Source: Leptasterias polaris (lineage: Eukaryota; Echinodermata; Asteroidea; Forcipulatida; Asteriidae). From it: a stretch of DNA of 64,000 bases. Below the pieces are notes generated by a model. The model did no database searches and was not told the DNA's origin. It worked only from the letters and a program-made list of their open reading frames with translations. Below are positions 9,401 to 22,335 of the stretch, in pieces (the first letter of the stretch is position 1; the number at the start of each line of letters is the position of its first letter). Position numbers and translations under genes: made by a program. Location of the stretch: contig JAZGTN010000055.1 of assembly GCA_037783415.1 (NCBI GenBank), positions 1,916,001 to 1,980,000 of the forward strand. Reading direction: 5' to 3'.

Positions 9401-12088
9401 TGTACAGTGAAAGTGGGAAATTGGTAAAAGAGCCTGACTCGGCCTCGTTTTGGAATTAATGGAGTCTTGCTTGAAAACTTCAGAAAGATCGGCATTTTTT
9501 CATCGCCACTCACTATCGCAGTTTGTAATATGGAAGGGAAATGGGGTTTGGGTGGGGGTGGTGTTGTAAACGAGAGCAATGCATTATGCCTGGGGGGCTA
9601 GCTACACATGTACATCGTGTCAACAGCTAGCTACACTGACCATGGAGGAAGGAAAACACAGTACACAGAGACCGGCTGACGACTATCTCTGTCTTCAACT
9701 TTCTTCTCTTACTCCGTCGTCAAATTAATAATCTCTTCTTGCTAATTGAATATAAGCCATCTCCGTTTTCTGCCTCAAAATAAGATGAAAATAATTAAGC
9801 AGTGAAAGGTAAAGTTAGCCCATGCCTGCCTGACTTCTTGTAAAGAATAAAGAAAGTTCAGAAACAAAACGCCCCCATGTGTTCAAGTCTACATTACAAT
9901 ACAATGTAGAGAGAGAGAATGTTCGTGTCATCAGTACGAACGGAAGCAGCCTAATTTAAAATTAATACCATTAGTCATTACTATACTCTAGAGAACTTTT
10001 ATTTGATCCTAAATACTTTCAAAGGATAAGACAGGAAAACAGAATTTCAAAGAACCCCAAATTGCAAAGAACATCAATGGTGTTGCAGGAGATTCTTCCG
10101 ATTCTTCCGATAGCGCCCTCTTTTGAATCAACCTCCTTCAGCCCATGTTAATTTCCCATAACGCGAGATAGAATTTCAGGGGGGGAAGACAGATAACAAA
10201 AAGCCCAATGTGAAAATGAATTTCGGCGTCTTCAATAAGCCGTGACCACTGTTAGCCAGCTGCTGTTAGCTGTCGGCATCCTACTAAATTTACTGTAATA
10301 TTTTAGCTTCCACATAACCCCATCCTAACTTTTACCCAAACATTAGAAGAACAAAATGTTACTATATCATTTTTCTCAGATACGTAGACATGAGTATGCA
10401 TACTTTTATTCTGTTCCACTGCGATGTGGACGAAGAGTCGTTTTCTTTTATATTGTACACAAATGTATAAAACTCATAATTTAATTCTACCTAATTTACA
10501 AGCAGTATGAAACTATTTATACACTTTATGTGAATAATAATTTATAGTTTGTACAGAGGTAACATTAATATTCGAAGGCTTTTTACAATTTGTATAACCA
10601 TAGGGGTGTATCTAAATTAGTAGCAGCCCCATCATTGTTTTACTGTAAACACACAATTCCATTGCACTTTCATTTTTAATTCCTTTTCAATAAAGATTTA
10701 ACTTTTCAGCAGCATTCGTCAAAACATTTCAACTTTTATTCGATCTTCTTCTTGTCGGTCTCAAAATAAGTTTTCGCATTAAATTTAACCCCTATGCCCC
10801 CCCCCCCCCCCTTTCAAAAAGGTGCTCTTTATGAAAACAATTAAATTGCGACAACAAAGGCAAATGTAACAGTTCTGGAATTTCATTTGTAAAGGTCAAG
10901 TTCACTTCAAATGGAAACGGAACTTTGCATACAAATCAAGACAATGGGTACATTTTAAGGAAGTGCAAAAGGTATGGCACTAACATCATAAATCTTCAAG
11001 CCAAGAACAAAATATACGAGCACACTTTCATACATTTCAAATCCGATAATCGATTTTCTAATCAATATCGATTATGATTATCGAAAAGGAGAAATACATA
11101 TTCATCAAGTAACTGCCACTGTAAGCTTGCTCATGTTATGAAGTTAATCACCAACACAAAAATTGTCCCGCCCACCTGTTTTATATCTAAGGTAAAGTTA
11201 AACATCTTTGGTTTTTGACGTTTTTATAGTCCAATAATTTAAGTAAGGTGCATAAATCAAATCAAATCAAATCAAATCAAAAATGAAAGTTTGCCACTTA
11301 GCCTTAAATGGCAGCAACTCAATTAGCAGTACCATAGAGGAATGCAAGTCCCGCTTCTGTGTTCAATAAACATGCGTTAACATACAGTGCTCCTTTGCCA
11401 TTATTATTACCAATGTTCATTATGTAAGAAAGATGCAAGATACATGGTGAGAAAGTCTACTTCCAACATGCTACAAAATCGAGACAAACACAAATCTGTG
11501 TGGCTTTAAAAATACAGATTAACAGAAAAGGGTCATTATCTTATCTTATCTTATCTTATCTTATCTTATCTCATCTCATCTCAATGATCAAGTTAATCAC
11601 AAATTACTATTTAATTGTAAAAATTACACCTTAATGAAACAGACGTAGAGAGGGACAACAGACAATTTTACATTCACAGAATATCATAAAGGCACTGTTA
11701 AACAGTCGTCCCAATGTATTGTGCTGAAAAGAAGGTCTGTTTTGGGAAAAAAATCAATTCATGCAACTTCACTTTTAAATAATAAAGAATAAAATCTTCC
11801 TGAGGTTATAACGAGAAATAAAAGTAGATAAAAAATAATAATAAAATTTGTAATTTAATAAATAAATAAATACAATGCTGAAGATTTTGTTTTTCCTCCG
11901 AGGTCAGCACAGTGGTCCAAGCAATTTTTTAATAAATATATATTTTGAAAGAATAAAACGAGGTAAAGAATCTCAGGAAGGCACATTTCTCATAGGCAAT
12001 CATCACTTTTCTTGTCATAAGCTCAGCACTCAAACCCCATTCAATGTCATGACCTCTTCCCAATATCAGGCATCATTACTTTACTAGA
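9401..12088. other. DEK-KLF intergenic region / possible KLF 3' UTR
   Basis: AT-rich with no protein-coding signal. It includes a C run near 10798-10812, an (AAATC)n tract at about 11254-11281 and a (TTATC)n tract at about 11535-11584. Part of it may be 3' UTR of the minus-strand KLF gene, but no poly(A) site could be chosen. Confidence 0.4.
11535..11584. repeat. (TTATC)n simple repeat
   Basis: About eight TTATC units followed by TCATC variants. A separate (AAATC)n tract lies at 11254-11281. Confidence 0.9.
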
Positions 12089-12281
12089 GCCCAATTTCAT
12101 AGAGCTGCTTAGGCACAAAAAGTAGCTAAGCACAACAAAAGTATGCTTACCAGAATAAGGTTACCAGCCAAACTGCCATGTCACAAGTACATTTTGTGAC
12201 TGGTATCCTGCTCATTTCTGCTTAGCAGACAATTGTTAAGCAATATTTTCTGCTTTTAAAAGCAGCTCTATGAAATTGGGC
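12089..12281. mobile_element. 193-bp MITE with perfect 22-bp terminal inverted repeats
   Basis: It begins GCCCAATTTCATAGAGCTGC and ends with the exact inverse. The 22-bp ends are identical. The interior has further internal symmetry (TGACTGGTATCCTGCTC, GCTTAGCAG). Diverged or partial copies occur at about 4218, 5265-5358 and 40469-40705. Confidence 0.85.
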
Positions 12282-12774
12282 CCAGTGCTAATTTGGGGTA
12301 ATTGGATCAATAGACCAATTTGCATAGGCTGCCACCAAACAATGGTAAATTGCGAGCACGTATAGGCGCTGTTTTTGCTTGTGACATCTTATGGGAGACT
12401 TTGACCTGCTGTGGGTACTTTTCTATGGTAGGAGTACCTGGCTCTTCTTTCTTCACTTGGACCTTCTTTCTTCACTTGGACCTCATTTGGGATGATGTTG
12501 ATGCCATTAGTGTGTTCATCTAGTGTGTTCATCTAAGAGATGCATACTGAATTACTCAAGGGGTTTGGAAAGAAAGGAATTCCGAATGGCTAAAGATGCT
12601 CCATGGTGAGACTGGATAAATCAAGTTAATATTTTAATTTAATACAGTGATTGTAAGAGTATCTAAAATAGTCTACTAAACGGACTTTCACAAGTGTTAC
12701 ACAAAAAACTTCTCTCACAGTCTGTTCAGTGAATCTAAAACCCTGATATGTAAAGTGTGTATTATTTAAACAGC

Positions 12775-12915
12775 GAGTATAGCACTCAGAATGACTTAGA
12801 CAATGTTGCTTTGTTTCTCCAACGAAGCCATGTCCGTCAACTTCAAGACCTTAGATTGGCAGTTGGGAATCTTCATGGCGGACAAGTGTCAGCGTCAGCA
12901 AGTGTGTTTGGTCAG
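12775..12915 (-). pseudogene. Decayed tandem copy of the KLF C-terminal coding tail
   Basis: The sequence at 12779-12915 aligns with 12959-13097 (offset about 182 bp), the end of the KLF last exon. Shared words include TTGTTTCTCC-ACGAAGCCATGTC and CAGTTGGGAATCTTC. Read on the minus strand, it is a broken copy of the post-zinc-finger tail, lying downstream of the real stop at 12954. It is therefore within the 3' UTR and not part of the protein. Confidence 0.75.
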
Positions 12916-12953
12916 CCATGATAAGTTAAAATTATATTATTTACACAGTGGGC

Positions 12954-13237
12954 TTACTGTACAGCGCTAAGAATGACCGGAACCATGTTATTTTGTTTCT
13001 CCGACGAAGCCATGTCTGTTAGCTTGGAGACCTCCAATTGCCAGTTGGGAATCTTCTTGGTGGACATGTGTCGACGAGCATGCTTTGTCAAGTGATCACT
13101 GCGCATGAAACGTCTGTCACACATCGGGCAGGCAAATTTCTTCTCACCGGTGTGGGTACGCTTGTGCCGTGAGAGCTCGTCTGATCGAGCAAAACGTTTG
13201 TCGCATTTCTCCCAGCTGCAGATAAAAGGTTTCTCAC
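12954..13237 (-). CDS. KLF10/11 exon 4, zinc fingers 2-3 and C-terminal tail
   Basis: Starts [20 protein letters not shown], continues through finger 3 and the [10 protein letters not shown] tail, and stops at TAA 12956-12954. Confidence 0.96.
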
Positions 13238-16200
13238 CTGGATCAAGACGGGAAAAAAAGAGAAATACTGAAACCCTTAAACAACCAACTTTCAAAACCT
13301 CCCTTCACAACATGGCACTTAACATATCTTGTTGGATTTAAAATACGCAGAGAGACATAATTGCATGCTTTAATACTTAGTACAAATGATAGCTTCATTC
13401 CAATTCAATCTATTCCAAGTGTAACAATTTTATGTTTCAATGGAGTTGAGGGATTCGGGGGGGGAGGGGGATAAAACAACTCTTTCATTAAGCTTCTTTG
13501 AAAGAACTTAACTTTAAACCTCATGCACTACCGCATCTTAACACCGCATTGCTTACCTGTATGTGTTCTTAAATGTGCCTTCAGATGTGAACTCTTGAAG
13601 TAAGTCTTCCCACAGTTTTCATGCATACACAAGTGGTTTCTTCTTCTAGAGAACTCCATCAGGGCTGGCTGCACAGCCGTTTTATTAGAGTTTGCTGAGT
13701 TTGTGTTCGGGACCGGGGCTGGTGCGAGGGGACAGTACTTTGTTACATTTGGTCCAGTTGCTTCATTCTTTGGTGCATTACTTATGACTTGCATCATGTT
13801 TGTGGGGACAGCCATGACAATGAGTTTGTACTGTGTTTGATTTGGCAACTGTGTGGAGTTTTCTGAAGGTGATGCAGTAGTTGTGGTCGATGGCTTTGTG
13901 ATCACTGGGACAGATGGCATGCTGACTGCTTCAGGTGTGGACAAAACAGTTTTTGAACTTGTAGATATTGCACTTGATCCTGAGGAGCCAACAGGCACAA
14001 AACGGCAAATACTTCCAGCGCTCATCACAGGTATCTTAAAAACTTCCCCAGACGGTCCACTGATTGTGTTTGTTGTGACCGCAGTCAAGTTCTGGTTTGG
14101 CATTGAGCTCATTGTGCTCAAAGTGGGAGTTGAAGAGGTCAGTGGCAGCTTCACAGTGCCACTGGCTGCACTGGACACCGCTGTTGTGTCTCTGACCCAT
14201 CTGCTTGGCCGCTCCTCATAAGACATGACACTTGGAGTCGCATTCACAACACAGCAGCTGCCCAATCGGTGCGTCACCAGCAAAGGGCTTGTTGGGATTG
14301 ACTGCTGGGCTCTGTTGGTTGCAGGATTGATTATTCTGGAAACAGGGACACTGGTGATAGGCATGTTGAACTGGGTGAAGTTTAGCCCAGGCGGGGGCGT
14401 CAGAGGGGGTGTTTCAATGCAGCTCTGCAGAGAACAAAAATTGTGAATGTGAAGTATTATCACAGTTAACTCATAACAGAACGAATGTAACTAACTTTGT
14501 TCGGCATTTCTTTGATAAAAATTCTCAACATACAAATTCAAAGTATTCTGTTTAAAGATCCATACAAAATAAATTCTGAGGATTTTGGGAAAGGTGATTA
14601 CTCCTTGCAAGTCACTTACAGGTCTTTTGTTGTAGAAAGATGTGTAGTCCATGCTTGTAGCATCCCCAAGCGCCATGGCAACATGTTCATCCAGGGATGC
14701 AGCTGGTGAGAGGGGGGCCTCATGTAGAGGACTGATGGGTGAAGGGGGTAGGGAAGATGTGTCCGATTTTGAAGCTGTTGGACAATTCCTCATTAGCAGT
14801 AGAGTCTCCACAGCATCGTAGTCAGACCGCTCCATTGCAGCTTTCTGGGTTTTGAGTTTCTTGCGAGGACAAGGTTCCTGCAAGGTTGGGAGAGAAACAA
14901 GGTCGTAGTTATTTTCTTAGAGGGGAATGTTTCAACACTTTTCGGTACCCAGGGGAGCATTAAGGGGACCATTACACTTTCAAAACGTGTTTATCTTGTG
15001 ATGTTATAATAAACAAAATAATTTAAATTATCATCCTCTTTACTTTAAATACAGCATTTTTGCAACTGTGTTTTATTTTGCCTTGTTACTCAAAATTCTT
15101 TTCCAAGTCAATGAAATATTATATAATTGATACATCAAGTCATCTACTATTTATAAGCCTTTTCATTTATTCATTTATTTTTATTGATTGATTGTTAAAC
15201 CATTTGCAATAGGCTATTCAATTTCATTATGCCATGTAATAACATTTTATGGCAGTACTGGAAAAAACCAAACACAACCTTTGCCTTTCTGATTAACTAC
15301 ATGTAAGAGTTTTCCATTGTTGATTTAATGATTTGTATATTATGTAGCTATCTCTCTCAATGATCACTCACTGAACGAATGATCAACCTCCACTGAACAA
15401 ACACATGGTAGTGTAAAGGCAACATTGCTTCCAACCTGCCACCTCATTGGAGGAAACAAATGTGAATATTCATCAGCAGGTCAGGCCCATCTTCTGCCAC
15501 CAACCCATTGGTTGACAGAAGATGACATCACTCACTCATTCATGGATGAATCATGATCTGATGAAATATTCAAATGAGCCAGCTACTGTAAGTCCAATCA
15601 TAGAGAATGGTCCAACCTTAACCTTGCCAGTGGAGGACACTACTTGTGAGTTGGTTTGTAATGCATTATTACAAACATGTGTAGTAAGTCACAAGACTGT
15701 ATAAAATATCTTTGTATATAAATAAAATATGGAAGTGGAAAAAATCCCTGGATCCAGGGCAATTGCTTCCATGGGGCGCAAACATTATGTGATCTGGCTC
15801 TTCCGAACCCATTGTATGTCGATTTCGATTATGAATCATACCATATACCGAAGCCAACATTCATCAACAACTTCAGAACAACAATGATGTCCTTCACAAT
15901 CTAAAGGCACAAACGGAACAACTATGTTTGTGCAAATATGCCCGAAAACCACACAGAATTCAGAATTTCAATTTCTTGCCAAATGAAATACCCCGAAAAA
16001 GATTTTATTTGAAAACCTTTCATGATTAAAACACTGTTTCACATGTCTTCAAATTTCTTGATTCTTTTAATAATTAAAAATTCATTAGCAGGATATAGTT
16101 GTATGCAAAAACAAAATATAATAACAACGATCAATATTTAAAAAATTTAAATAGTAAAAGAAAGTGGCAAAGCATAGAACTTTTTTTACAGTGTGTTCAG

Positions 16201-19071
16201 ATTTCGATGACACTAAAAAAGAGAGGACATCAGCTGATGTAAAAATTGCAATTGATACAAAAATTAATTGAAAGTGACACTTAAAAAACATGTAGTTCTC
16301 ACCAAGGTTTTAGCCAGGATTTGGTAAAAGGGTGTCCAAATCTGCTGGAAATTTAAAAACTGGGTGTCCAAATTGTTCACTTACAATACATTTACATGAA
16401 AATGACAGATGAAACAGGGTGTCCAAATTTAAAACAGGGTGTCCAAAAGACACCCAGACACCCCTCTGGCTAACACTATGCTTCTCAATCTCTTTACGTA
16501 TATTTAGTATTGTAGTTAATGTCTTTCATTTTCCTAACTTTCATGACCTACATTTTTCTTATTTAGAATTCTAAGTACCTTTAGGCAGGAAGTAGACATT
16601 ACTGAAACTAGCGGGCATCATTAAGACATGAAAAAGGTCAAACCTTCATGCATTGCATAGTTTAAGGACAGGCAAGCATACTAAAACTTCCTGTTCTAGA
16701 TTTTGACTTTACAGAATGCGTGTGTGGTTATGTGGTCTGATCCCAAAGCCAGTGTGAAATTAGAAAAATGTTTGAACGTGCATTGTTTCAAATGTACTTC
16801 AAGAACACAAAACAAAGAAGTACTTAAATATAGAGCTACTGTACATGTATGGTTCAATTATCAACTCAAGAACGTACCTAATTACACATAGAGGGAGAGT
16901 AATTGCCAGGTTATTTGGGAATCTGTATGGTTTTAACAATTTTCTATTTTAGTAACCTTTGCATAAAGGAAACAGTTTGCCTTGCCCTTTTAAAGATGAC
17001 GTTTCACGTCTGGTAGTGTCTTTACTATGTAAGCTGTTTCTGTTCCTAAGAAGGAGAAAAACCCCAACTAATTTGTTTCATTGGAAAAAGCCTGAATTTT
17101 GGTTTTATTGAAGAGGTAAAATTGCTTGATAATGTGACATTAAAGCAGTACACCCACTGCTTCTGGAAAGGAAGTGGCCTTTTATGAGAGACACCTCCCT
17201 TCCACAAAATGTCAACCATGACCTCATGCTCTCCTGCCATGTTGGTTAGGAGAGCCAGGTCACAGAGGACAGAAGGTGGGGCATAAATTTAATATCCAAT
17301 CCATGTACAATGAACTGTACATTAGGCCTGCTGTACACATTCATATGAAAGGTTTCTATTTTTCATTTTTTATTGTTATTATTTAATCAGTGTTCAAAGC
17401 CCCGCCCCCTTTGTGTCCTAACTGGGTGCTTGGGTCATGATAGCAATACAAGGTCATGGTTTTTCATTTCAAGTGAATGACTTTTCTCAGACATAAAAGG
17501 ACTCCAGAAACACTGTTTAGAAAATGGAAAGGCAGTCAAAATGAAAGTGGTGGAGCTATTAAACAGGTACTCCACAAGGACTTCCTACACAATGTGCAGT
17601 GGTTATGTAGGCCTACACAATTAAACACTTCCTGAACTTGAGCTCTAGTCTAAATTTATCTGGTCATAAGGAAAATCCTTAAAAAATTATAAACCAAGTA
17701 TTAAGTTTGGCTTCAGACAAATATTATTCTTTCAACAAATCGTCACAAATTTTTGGTTTTCTATTATAATTTGCTGAAGATGGTGTAAGCAAAGCAGTAA
17801 AGCACAGGAGTCCCACTTTAAAACAAACTTCATCTTGTACATAATGAAGCTCACAGCCAACTGGCACTGCATCTTTTATCTTTTGTAAAAAACATTATTT
17901 TTTGTTAAAAAATAAACAAAATACAAATTTTGATAGTAGAACTTTATGTTGCTTCAACTTGGGCCATACCACGATTGCAGACAGTTGTTGATTTATCGCT
18001 TAATGACTGAGTTACAAGTGTCATGTGCAGCTCAACGACCCAACTCATAAACAAAACGTACATGTACGTGCTCACTATCAATCAGTTGCATAAATTGTTT
18101 TCGTTTTGAATTGAACAAATAAAGTTATCGCTGAACAAGGTTGGCATCACTGGGTTCAGTTTATGTCCTTCCCTACACGCCCCTTAGTAAACACTTCACT
18201 TGGGGTTAAAACGAAATTTATTAAGTCAACTGATAAAAAGTGATAAACATAAATCAAGGATTTATTTACAATTTTATAAATTCTTTTGTAACGTTGAAAC
18301 TCAGACGGATAAACTGTAATTTCTGCTTACAGTTATTATTAACAATAACATGAAATAGTAATTATATCCACATACTAAAACATGAGATAAAATATTAATT
18401 TAATGGGAGATAACATTAACAATCAGTATTTTTTTACCAAAAACAAAAAGTCAGTGTGGGCTTATCTGCTTATAATTGGACTAAAACTAAAAGAAGGACT
18501 TCAACATCAGTCAATTGTCATAATAACTTACTGGTTTTAGTTATAATTAAATGTTTAAGACTTTTTTAATCCTACGAAAATACTAACATTTCTAATTAAA
18601 CTAGCAACTGAGAAGTACGGAAAATGCATGACAGACGAGACCCATTGTTTCTGGCATGAGTGGCGTTGCAGAAGGGACTGTGGTGAGCACTAGAATAGCT
18701 GAATAAAACACGTTTTTGTGAAAGACAAAAGACCCAAATATACTCACGGCGACACTGAAAAGAGCCAGTGTATTTCGTAAAATTAATAACATTGCATGAA
18801 TGAAAACAACAGACCCGATTACTCTTTCTTATAACATACAAACACATTTTGTTAACGTCCGTGAAAAAAAAAACCATTTAAGTTATAATTGGAAACATCA
18901 ATCGTAAAATATTGTACTACTGAACTGAATCAATCTGGAATCAGATGATTTAAAACGAGAAATAAAACAAGTCAAATTTCAACAGAAATTGCACAAAGTT
19001 AAATCAAAGTATCTTACCATTGGATACATGGCAGGAGGGGTTGAAGGAGGCGAGGGTGGAAAAGTAGACAT
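12954..19071 (-). CDS. Krueppel-like factor of the KLF10/KLF11 (TIEG) subfamily
   Basis: Four exons: 19018-19071, 14620-14877, 13557-14424 and 12954-13237. The frame is continuous and encodes 487 residues, close to vertebrate KLF10/11. Residues 33-49 ([17 protein letters not shown]) match the Sin3-interacting helix of TIEG proteins. The middle is Ser/Thr/Pro-rich with [10 protein letters not shown]. Three C2H2 fingers follow: about 368-392, 400-422 ([13 protein letters not shown]) and 430-450 ([13 protein letters not shown]), joined by TGEKP/TGEKK linkers. The tail [16 protein letters not shown] is the diagnostic KLF10/11 post-finger motif. It should bind GC/GT boxes in the nucleus and repress through Sin3-HDAC. 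The SID and tail exclude the KLF9/13 and SP groups. It is probably a single pre-duplication orthologue of both vertebrate genes, so I leave the symbol empty. Confidence 0.95.
13557..14424 (-). CDS. KLF10/11 exon 3, Ser/Thr-rich region and zinc finger 1
   Basis: 868 bp. Begins [13 protein letters not shown], runs through a low-complexity Ser/Thr/Pro/Asn region, and ends in zinc finger 1 ([19 protein letters not shown]). The donor splits the Gly codon of the HTG linker (ACA G|GTAAGC). Confidence 0.95.
14620..14877 (-). CDS. KLF10/11 exon 2, Sin3-interacting domain
   Basis: Begins [20 protein letters not shown], contains DAVETLLLM (SID helix) and a Ser/Pro-rich stretch, and ends NKRP|GTAAGTG. 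Acceptor CCTTGCAG. Confidence 0.93.
14878..19017 (-). other. KLF intron 1
   Basis: A 4.1-kb AT-rich intron. It includes a 162-bp element at 16311-16472 and a stretch at about 15430-15600 with CCAAT-type and GATGACATCA-like motifs that could be regulatory. No exon was recognised. Confidence 0.5.
16311..16472. mobile_element. Short repeat with GGGTGTCCAAAT motif
   Basis: Ends TAGCCAGGA / TCTGGCTA are inverted. GGGTGTCCAAAT recurs four times inside, together with its inverse GACACCC. It is probably a small non-autonomous element. Confidence 0.5.
19018..19071 (-). CDS. KLF10/11 exon 1
   Basis: Encodes [18 protein letters not shown], then donor ATG|GTAAGAT. It joins exon 2 in phase 0. The Pro-rich N-terminus carries no domain. 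A later in-frame ATG at residue 33 would skip the first 32 residues and still keep the SID. Confidence 0.8.
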
Positions 19072-19320
19072 TCCTTTGCTGAGCTTTGGGAAGTTCTTAC
19101 GAAGACTTTTTCGTCAGAATACGTCCAATATAATAGTCCATTGACGAAATTTTCTTCGAGACCTATCTTGCTGATCACGAAGGGTGTGTGTGCACGAGTT
19201 TCATAATGACAACAATATAATCATGAGCAAGCAGCCATGTGGAGTTCGGGAAGAGGCGGGTCATGGGATGGACCAATCAGAGCACAACAACTTGGAGGCT
19301 TGACCAATCAGGTTATCTTC
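19072..19320 (-). promoter_or_regulatory. Probable KLF promoter with paired NF-Y sites and a GC box
   Basis: Two CCAATCAG boxes on plus at 19273-19280 and 19304-19311, 31 bp apart (about three helical turns), and a GAGGCGGG GC box at 19253-19260, all 180-240 bp upstream of the KLF ATG. A GC box is also a possible KLF/Sp autoregulatory site. The start site was not determined. Confidence 0.5.
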
Positions 19321-20310
19321 GTCATGCAGGCACTGCATGGCTCAAGGATGGCTAAGGCATGCGGTGAAAGCGTGTTATTTCATGACTCGACTTTGACAGG
19401 TATAGTAGTAGGCCATCAGGAGGCTACATCGTGCATGCTTTTTGTGGGTCATGGGAATGGCGCGCGATGAACAATCGCTCATTTTTAATTTTATGGAGGC
19501 CGTTTTAAGTTGACGATTTCGGTGATGAAATGTTTATTTTCGTCAGCATTCGTGGTTTCAACCATGGTGGCTGTTTCAGTACCAATCTTGGAAAGAAAGG
19601 CTTGTCTTGTAATTAGACACGCGTTTCTTGTCTAAATAATCCAACTGGCCACTGGCATTAGGCTATCGATAGTATAAGAGAGTTTTTTAAAATCATATTT
19701 CGGCTGTTTGAGACAAAATAATATTCCGCATTATTTTCCAAAATATTATGAAGCACTGTGTCAACAATAAGGGATATGAAAATACTTGCTGATAGTTTTC
19801 ATTATTTTCTATCTTGTATTATTATACATACTATTATTGTATATATTGCACAACAATATGTAACTTTTCACACTGAACTGAAGCCTTGTGTCCTTTCCTC
19901 CCTGAAGAATTTGTGTGATGAGGTCGTTTGTGTGAATCAGAAACAACATAGTCACATCTTTGCTGCCGAATGCCATGAGAGTTCAGAAGGTCTTATCACA
20001 ATTGCAACCTTTAAAAAAAGTAATAAAATACAATTAAATTAAATATAATCACAAAATGCAAAAATGTTTATTTTGCTTTGTTAAAAAAAATGTGGGTTAA
20101 AAAAAGGAGCTTGAACGACTGATGATTATCGTCTATACATTTCCCTTCTTGGGTTCAAACCCACGGTGGCTCATATTCTCCAATTGATATGGAACTCATG
20201 GTGTATGTTTTTATGGCGTTGATGTCTCCTAGATCGGCGAAATATCGTCGTACTATTGCGCTTGGACGTTAAATCGCCGTAATTATTGCGCTATATCGTA
20301 CTATTGCGTC

Positions 20311-20355
<45 letters not shown>

Positions 20356-20667
20356 ATGCAGGCGAACCCTTCGACCGCATGTGTATATCCAACGATCTTT
20401 ATTAACCTAATTCTTACCGCTGGGATGGAAAAAACTGTTATGTTTGTTTGGTTCATCGGGCTTTTTTGGAAATCATGCCTCGTCGGCACTGATGGGATGG
20501 CTCCGGCCTGGGCTAGGGCTCCCAGGCTTGGTTTTCGGGCTCAGGCAGTCAGTCAGTCAGTAGGCCTAAATTCAAAAACATCACTAATTCGTGAACGGTC
20601 TGTATAAGCAGGTTGACGGTATAGTGCCTGAGCCGGAGCCAAAAGCTTAAGCCAAAAGCCTTGATTT
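19321..20667. other. Intergenic, AT-rich
   Basis: No gene was recognised. A 94-codon open stretch at 19758-20042 has AT-driven composition and no family resemblance. At 20149-20165 a GGTTCAAACCC box resembles a tRNA T-arm or SINE B box. Confidence 0.4.
20312..20355. repeat. Poly(C) tract, 44 consecutive C
   Basis: An uninterrupted C run, preceded by degenerate TATTGCG/ATCGTACTATTGCG repeats (20225-20310). The length may be an assembly estimate. Confidence 0.95.
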
Positions 20668-20865
20668 GGTCAGGTTGGCGTAGTTTTATCTTGCCCCCTT
20701 CCACCTCTGGGCCCCGGTTCAAATCCCACCGGTGACACTGTTGTGCGGATTGGGTTTTTCAGTCCCGGTTGCCTGCTTCTTTTAGTTGCGTGGGTTTTCT
20801 GGTTCTTTCTGTTCCCGCCATACTGAAACTTCTTCTCATGTCCTCTCTCTTTGGGGTTCTATGGC
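20668..20865 (+). mobile_element. tRNA-derived SINE-like element
   Basis: A possible pol III A box (TGGCGTAGTTTTAT, 20676-20689) and a good B box (GGTTCAAATCC, 20716-20726) at tRNA-like spacing are followed by a GGGTTTTTCAGTCCC and GCGTGGGTTTTCTGG body. No poly(A) tail was assigned. Confidence 0.55.
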
Positions 20866-22335
20866 TAGTATGGTGATTAAGTTCGCTTTTCTGAGAGTCT
20901 GGGCTTCACAACCAGAATTATGAAATGACATAAGCCGTGGTTTTGAAAACAGTCACTCTTTGATTGGTTTATCAGTTCAAAGTAGAGGATCTTGATCAGT
21001 CCCAAAGTCGCATAATATAATACACACAAGTTGAGGGCGCTATGACTTAATTCCATTAAGCCAACTTGTCTCCTGCATTTAGCGTGTGGAGGCATGGAAC
21101 TGATGACTGTGCTCATTTGAAGTAAATCACACGATCATGTTTATAGGCAACCACAGTTTCAGACAATCTCCAATAAGAGAATTAATTTACATTTCAGTTT
21201 TGTACTTTTTCTTGGGGATAGTGATATGAGTTAGGGGGCCTAGCCAAGTCTCTTGCGCTGCCAAAGGAGTGTTTATAGCATGTGCATGTGTCATGATTGC
21301 TTCCTTGCCTGTACAAATTGCCCTGTTGGTGTGACACGACTTATAGGCCCTAAGTTATAATAGTTTTAAAAATAGAATTTGTCTAATAAAAAGTTGCTCG
21401 GTTTCATTCTGACAAGGGCGTATACATACACGGCATCTAATTTTATTCCGGCCTGTAAAGCTTGAATTGTTGACAATTAAAGATTCCTGTTGAATCTCAT
21501 CCTCACTGGATTTTGAGTATAGGCCCCTATGTTTCTAAAACAAATAGGCCTAGTGTGTAAAAAATTGTATCGGGGGAGGAGAGGAGTTTTCAACTAATGA
21601 ACTTTCGTTCATTCAACCTAGGGAAATGTTCACCAAAATGTAAACAACAAATTGGCTAAAACAAAGAAGAAACGACCTTGTGTTGCATGGATTTTGTCAA
21701 AATTCGAGGCGCACTTTCTCTTAAAGTTTTAGATTGAAATTCACTACAATCGATTGAAACTTTGGATGACTTTAGATGTGTTCCCAGTTTCAATGTTCTT
21801 TCGTTTCGCCGGTTTGTTGTACGTGTTAAACCGTACCACGAGTACCATCCAATAGAAAGACACTGAACGACACCCGCCCTATAACCATTTCATCCAATCG
21901 TGTGTGCACATCGACTAGATCATTGTAATTTCTGCCCATTTATAAATAATTTATGCATTCAGTATGCAATAATGAAATGCGGCTTGTGAGACCTGTAGTG
22001 TAAACATGCACAGTGAAGACTCTTCAAGCACAAAATAATTTTTCCCCGGGAAATTCAAAGGTTTTACCAGAGTAGCTTACGTTCTGCTTTACGGTAGCTA
22101 GAGTATTCAGTTCACATGCACACTTGATATTTATCACCGTAGTCTGCTGTTCGAGTCCACCATGTATCCAGATAGGCCCCTATAACATTTTTGTTTTTGG
22201 ATGAACTGGCGATGAACTGGCACTGTAGTGGAATTCGCAGATAAAATAAACCCTATGTCAACATTGATAATTATATTTAAATGTTAACAGTTCTTAAATT
22301 TCACATAAGAAAAAAAGAAATTTAGAAAATTCCCC
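20866..22335. other. Intergenic
   Basis: No gene, RNA or repeat structure was recognised on either strand. Confidence 0.35.
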
